From positions 1 to 22,003 of IMG/VR virus record IMGVR_UViG_3300044984_001861: a stretch of 22,003 nt of DNA; one strand, 5' to 3'. The notes beneath the pieces were generated by a model. That model was not told the DNA's origin and did not search any database. It saw nothing but the letters and a program-made list of their open reading frames with translations. The number at the start of each line of letters is the position of its first letter. Within the stretch, counting starts at the first letter, position 1. This DNA comes from a virus. The translations under genes were made by a program, and so were the position numbers. Positions 19,285-22,003 of the stretch are shown one piece after another.

Positions 19285-20234
19285 AGCCTGTATTTGGCAT
19301 GAAGCCTGTCACTGGTGACCCGGAAAACCGCCCAAGCGTTACTGCTGGAGACTCTATTTACTACCATCACCCCGATACTGGGGTTGCGCACCACGGCGTT
19401 GTGGCTGCATCTGGCAAGCACGGCATGCTGGTTGATGCCGATGGCGGTGGTGAGCATCAAGTTCGCTGGGACAAATTCATTGCGCACCGCAAGCGCACCG
19501 AACGAAAAATGACCATCGTGGATCGCGGCGAAGACGGGCAAATCATGGAAGATGAGGCCGGCAAGCGCTTTTTTGTGCATGGCTCGCTTGAGGATTACGA
19601 GCAAGAGCAATCCGAGCCGCTTGAGAAATCCATCCCTGCCGAGGTCGAGCCGTCATTGCTGCAAAAGGCCCAAGTCCTGAGCGAGCTTGCCTCCGCCGGC
19701 TTTGAGCCGATGATGGATTACGTCAAGGACACATTCGGCGAGCAGTTCGTCTATCGCCAGCCGGCCGCTACTCCTGAGCCGGTTGATCTGTCCGGCGTCA
19801 TTCAAGCCGTCGACCGCCTGCGTCAAGACCAAGCTGCGCAATTCCAAGGGCTATGTGCCGCAATCGCCATGATGGCCGACAAAATCGGCGACACGGCCTC
19901 AATTCAGCAAGCCTTGATCGTCGCCCTGAGTGAAGCCCGCAAGCCCCAAGACGTGTCGATTACGCTGCCTGACGGCCTAATGCAGAAGTCTGAGCCCGCC
20001 AATTTACAAGTTGACGTCCATGTGCCCGCACCGATTGTGAATGTTGCGGCCGCCGAGTCCCCAAGCGTCCATGTCAATGTTCCGGCCCAAGCCGCGCCGG
20101 TTGTGCAGGTGCAAATGCCTGAGCACCAGCAAATGTCGATTGTCGCCATGCCTAAACGCAAAACCGAGGCCAGTGTCGAGCGGGATCGTGACGGCAATAT
20201 TCTTCGCAGTTCAAACATCGAGCAAGACCTATGA
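19281..20234 (+). CDS. Portal-linked protein with SH3-like N-terminus, function unknown
   Basis: The 317-residue protein begins with an 18-bp-period tandem duplication (MKPVFG then MKPVTG). An SH3/KOW-like segment at about 15-75 (GDSIYYHHPDTGVAHHGVVA, then VDADGGGEHQVRWDKFI) is followed by an acidic linker. A helical part follows, and then a Pro/Val-rich stretch (about 225-290) full of VHVPAPIVNV-like repeats. It ends in ERDRDGNILRSSNIEQDL. Directly behind a portal gene one often finds the head protease or scaffold, but no protease motif is seen, so I leave the function open. The start relies on the ATGA overlap. A second ATG at 19299 is possible. Confidence 0.6.
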   Translation: MKPVFGMKPVTGDPENRPSVTAGDSIYYHHPDTGVAHHGVVAASGKHGMLVDADGGGEHQVRWDKFIAHRKRTERKMTIVDRGEDGQIMEDEAGKRFFVHGSLEDYEQEQSEPLEKSIPAEVEPSLLQKAQVLSELASAGFEPMMDYVKDTFGEQFVYRQPAATPEPVDLSGVIQAVDRLRQDQAAQFQGLCAAIAMMADKIGDTASIQQALIVALSEARKPQDVSITLPDGLMQKSEPANLQVDVHVPAPIVNVAAAESPSVHVNVPAQAAPVVQVQMPEHQQMSIVAMPKRKTEASVERDRDGNILRSSNIEQDL

Positions 20235-20653
20235 CCCACGACGAACCTCAACTTAACCAGCCTATGCACCAGCCAATTTATGACCGTCGCGCCACAGAGG
20301 CGCCGCGTCCATGCGCCAATCACGAACAGAGGCTCGCCTTGACTGAGCAGGCGGTGATGTCGCTCAAGCAAACCAACGAGGGTATCACCACAAAAATGGA
20401 TTTGCTACTCGCGCAGATGACGAAAGTCGCCTTGCTTGAAGAGCGAAATATCACGCAACAAGTTGATCTAGGTCGCGCGCACTCAAAAATCGAAGCGAAC
20501 AGTGACAAGCTCGAAAAACTAGCCGATGAGTCCCGCGCCTTTATGAATTACAGCAAGGGCCAAAACAAGGTGCTTTGGGCAATTGGTTCAGTCGTCTTGG
20601 GCCTGCTGATCAAAGCGCTGTTCTTCGCTGCTGGCCACGGAATGACGCCATGA
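20231..20653 (+). CDS. Coiled-coil protein with C-terminal membrane anchor
   Basis: Its 140 residues form a polar N-terminus, a long coiled coil at about 35-105 (LTEQAVMSLKQTNEGITTKM and on to KIEANSDKLEKLADES), and one hydrophobic C-terminal segment (VLWAIGSVVLGLLIKALFFA). The layout matches XhlA-like or pinholin-associated proteins of phage lysis cassettes, which bind the membrane next to the holin and endolysin. ATGA overlaps link it to both neighbours. The lysozyme gene follows three small genes later, which supports a lysis role. Confidence 0.6.
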   Translation: MTHDEPQLNQPMHQPIYDRRATEAPRPCANHEQRLALTEQAVMSLKQTNEGITTKMDLLLAQMTKVALLEERNITQQVDLGRAHSKIEANSDKLEKLADESRAFMNYSKGQNKVLWAIGSVVLGLLIKALFFAAGHGMTP

Positions 20654-20733
20654 GCGGCGAATTCATTTTTGGCACGGGCTTGGTGATATTCATCGCCATC
20701 GCTGTCTGGCTGGTCTATGAGGCGCACCAATGA
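20650..20733 (+). CDS. 27-residue membrane peptide, second of three
   Basis: The frame codes for MSGEFIFGTGLVIFIAIAVW followed by LVYEAHQ: one membrane helix with a short polar tail. The start overlaps the previous stop as ATGA and the stop overlaps the next ATG as TGATG. It is part of a two-gene row of tiny membrane peptides before the lysozyme. Function unknown. Confidence 0.5.
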   Translation: MSGEFIFGTGLVIFIAIAVWLVYEAHQ

Positions 20734-20816
20734 TGACGGTTGGCGCTGCTGCGATTTACGCCGGGGTGGTCATTGCGCTACTGGCCATCGCTACTTATTT
20801 TGGACGTGACGAATGA
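20733..20816 (+). CDS. 27-residue membrane peptide, third of three
   Basis: The frame codes for MTVGAAAIYAGVVIALLAIA followed by TYFGRDE. It has the same size and design as its left neighbour, with a membrane helix and a charged end. Its stop overlaps the start of the next gene as ATGA. It may be a lysis accessory peptide, but this is only inferred from its place. Confidence 0.5.
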   Translation: MTVGAAAIYAGVVIALLAIATYFGRDE

Positions 20817-21127
20817 AACTCAGTTTTGAGCACGGCAAGTTGTACATCGATAACGTCAAACAATGCAAATACGAGGCTCAGGATGGAACCAAACTATCAG
20901 CGGGAATCTACATTGCGGAAGCCCGATACGCGCATGCTTTCGGCAAGCTACTACCCCATATTGACGGTATCGGATGGGTGGGCAGCGATGCGGGATGCCA
21001 GATTACTCTGGGTCACGTTCGTAGCCAATCTGGTCTCATCCCAGACGGCCATCTTGTCCGCGTGCTTGTCGCTGCCATCGAAGCCGCCCATGAAACCGAC
21101 GTTCAGGTATTAGCGGAAATTGTGTAA
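20813..21127 (+). CDS. Small protein of the lysis region, possibly DUF5675-like
   Basis: The 104-residue product starts MKLSFEHGKLYIDNVKQCKY. The second half (IDGIGWVGSDAGCQITLGHV, followed by LIPDGHLVRVLVAAIEAAHE) recalls the end of DUF5675-type proteins, with a conserved GC-x-x-LG followed by a helix, but the N-terminal half does not fit well. No signal peptide is seen. The gene overlaps the membrane peptide before it as ATGA and the lysozyme after it as TAATG. Treat the family as a weak guess. Confidence 0.5.
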   Translation: MKLSFEHGKLYIDNVKQCKYEAQDGTKLSAGIYIAEARYAHAFGKLLPHIDGIGWVGSDAGCQITLGHVRSQSGLIPDGHLVRVLVAAIEAAHETDVQVLAEIV

Positions 21128-21633
21128 TGGCTGATTTTGAGATTGCCTTTTCGCGCACCATGAAGGCCGAGGGTGGCTACAAGCTGACGAATCACCCCAA
21201 AGACACCGGGGGCATGACCTACGCCGGGATAGCGCGTAAGTTTCACCAAAATTGGGGCGGTTGGCTGTTCATTGACCGCAACGAAACGCCGCCCACTGAT
21301 CTAGTGCGAGGTTTCTACCGGGAGCAATTCTGGGAGGTGGTGCGAGGTGATTCAATTATTGCGCAGGACATTGCCAACAACATCTATGACTTCGCTGTGA
21401 ATACCGGCACCAAGCCGGCAATGAAGATGGCTCAGGTCGTGGCGGGGGTTGAGGCCGATGGTGTTTTTGGTGCAAAGACATTGATGGCGATTAACGGCCT
21501 TGATCCTGCTGGCTTCAAATTGGCTTACGCACTCGCCAAGATCACCCGCTACCGCAACATCGTCCAAGCCAATCCGAGCCAGAAGGTCTTTCTCCTTGGA
21601 TGGATCAATCGTGTTTTGGAGCAAGCCGCATGA
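21127..21633 (+). CDS. GH108-type phage endolysin (lysozyme)
   Basis: The 168-residue enzyme begins MADFEIAFSRTMKAEGGYKL with the GH108 catalytic Glu in EGGY at 15-18. TNHPKDTGGMTYAGIARKFH follows, then YREQFWEVVRGDSI, the AQDIANNIYDFAVNTG block, and a C-terminal peptidoglycan-binding part (GVEADGVFGAKTLMAINGLD). It cleaves the glycan backbone of peptidoglycan at lysis. No signal peptide is visible, so it needs the holin encoded directly after it, which it overlaps by 4 nt. Confidence 0.9.
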   Translation: MADFEIAFSRTMKAEGGYKLTNHPKDTGGMTYAGIARKFHQNWGGWLFIDRNETPPTDLVRGFYREQFWEVVRGDSIIAQDIANNIYDFAVNTGTKPAMKMAQVVAGVEADGVFGAKTLMAINGLDPAGFKLAYALAKITRYRNIVQANPSQKVFLLGWINRVLEQAA

Positions 21634-22003
21634 CGCCCATCATCGGAGACATTATTCAGACGGTGGGCAATCTCGCTGGGGAGCTAATCACCACCGAGAA
21701 AGAGACACGGCAGCTTGACATTGCGCAGTATGAGGCCGAGACGAAACGTGTCGAAGCGCAGACTGAGATTAACAAAGTCGAGGCTGCATCATCGAGCGTG
21801 TTTGTTGCCGGCGCTCGCCCTTTCGTGATGTGGGTTTGCGCCTTCGCGCTGGCCTACGCCGCTTTGCTTGAGCCAATGCTACGCTTTGTGGCAAAGGTTT
21901 GGTTCGGTTACGAGGGGGCTTTTCCCATCATCGACACCGACATTACGCTCCAAGTGCTGTTTGGCATATTGGGCTTGGGCGCGTATCGATCTGTTGAAAA
22001 AAT
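21630..22003 (+). CDS. Holin of the 3-TM (gene-transfer-agent release) type, cut by window end
   Basis: The frame is open to the window end, giving 124 residues without a stop. It starts MTPIIGDIIQTVGNLAGELI, continues through a charged helix (KETRQLDIAQYEAETKRVEA), and reaches FVAGARPFVMWVCAFALAYA, the hallmark of GTA_holin_3TM proteins. A second hydrophobic stretch (ITLQVLFGILGLGAYRSVEK) follows. The holin forms the lesions that let the endolysin reach the cell wall. The ATGA overlap with the lysozyme gene fixes the start. Confidence 0.8.
   Translation, partial: MTPIIGDIIQTVGNLAGELITTEKETRQLDIAQYEAETKRVEAQTEINKVEAASSSVFVAGARPFVMWVCAFALAYAALLEPMLRFVAKVWFGYEGAFPIIDTDITLQVLFGILGLGAYRSVEK

Noticed and set aside
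1-22003. CRISPR array, insertion sequence or diversity-generating retroelement
   Set aside because: No regularly spaced repeats, no transposase or terminal repeats, and no reverse transcriptase were seen.

Overview
The window is part of a lambdoid temperate phage or prophage, probably from a betaproteobacterium. That host guess rests on the G+C-rich base composition, the style of the replication and YqaJ/Bet genes, and the GTA-type 3-TM holin; it was not checked by any search. No integrase, capsid or tail gene lies inside the window. Almost every gene start overlaps the preceding stop (ATGA, GTGA, TGATG, TAATG), so translational coupling is the rule. The overlaps also fixed many starts and revealed several genes of only 26 to 57 codons.

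Layout. (1) 1-4171, minus strand: a leftward early operon with two small membrane proteins, a Cys-rich protein, a Bet/RecT annealing protein, an HNH/AP2 homing endonuclease, a YqaJ/lambda-exo nuclease with a long coiled-coil extension, and a partial winged-helix protein. (2) 4172-4770: its promoter, with operators, followed by a leader of about 540 nt. (3) 4780-6450: an immunity region with two HTH repressor-type genes (minus), a Cro-like gene and a CII-like gene (plus). Operators of one family sit at both promoters. A short minus-strand promoter-terminator unit beyond cII looks like a lambda OOP RNA. (4) 6457-12956: the rightward early operon, with O-like and P-like replication genes and origin-type repeats inside O, then a nin-like region: zinc-finger protein, beta-class DNA methyltransferase, NinB, Ref-like nuclease, a second HNH homing endonuclease, DUF1064 nuclease and two Cys-rich proteins where a late regulator would be expected. 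(5) 12957-13981: about 1 kb without a credible gene. (6) 13982-22003: KilA-N protein, terminase small and large subunits, a second 510-nt gene-free region, portal, and then structural/lysis genes interleaved with three tiny membrane peptides, a GH108 lysozyme and a 3-TM holin cut by the window end.

The most interesting content is the noncoding RNA. The 1-kb gap before the packaging genes is dense in hairpins and ends in an almost perfect tRNA (7-bp acceptor stem, D-arm, GGGTC variable loop, 5-bp T-arm) from which exactly the anticodon arm is missing. The 5' acceptor strand of this tRNA-like element can instead pair, in a perfect 17-bp helix, with a segment about 115 nt upstream, giving two mutually exclusive folds. 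By size, phage location and association with tRNA sequence, this resembles the giant ornate phage RNAs (GOLLD, ROOL), but I could not test homology. The second gap, between terminase and portal, contains a nested stem system and a hairpin that buries the portal start codon.

How it probably works: repressor binding to TTCGACTWMTCGAA-type operators silences the leftward and rightward promoters. Induction expresses recombination genes leftward and replication/nin genes rightward. Late transcription then passes through the structured RNA into KilA-N, packaging and lysis genes.
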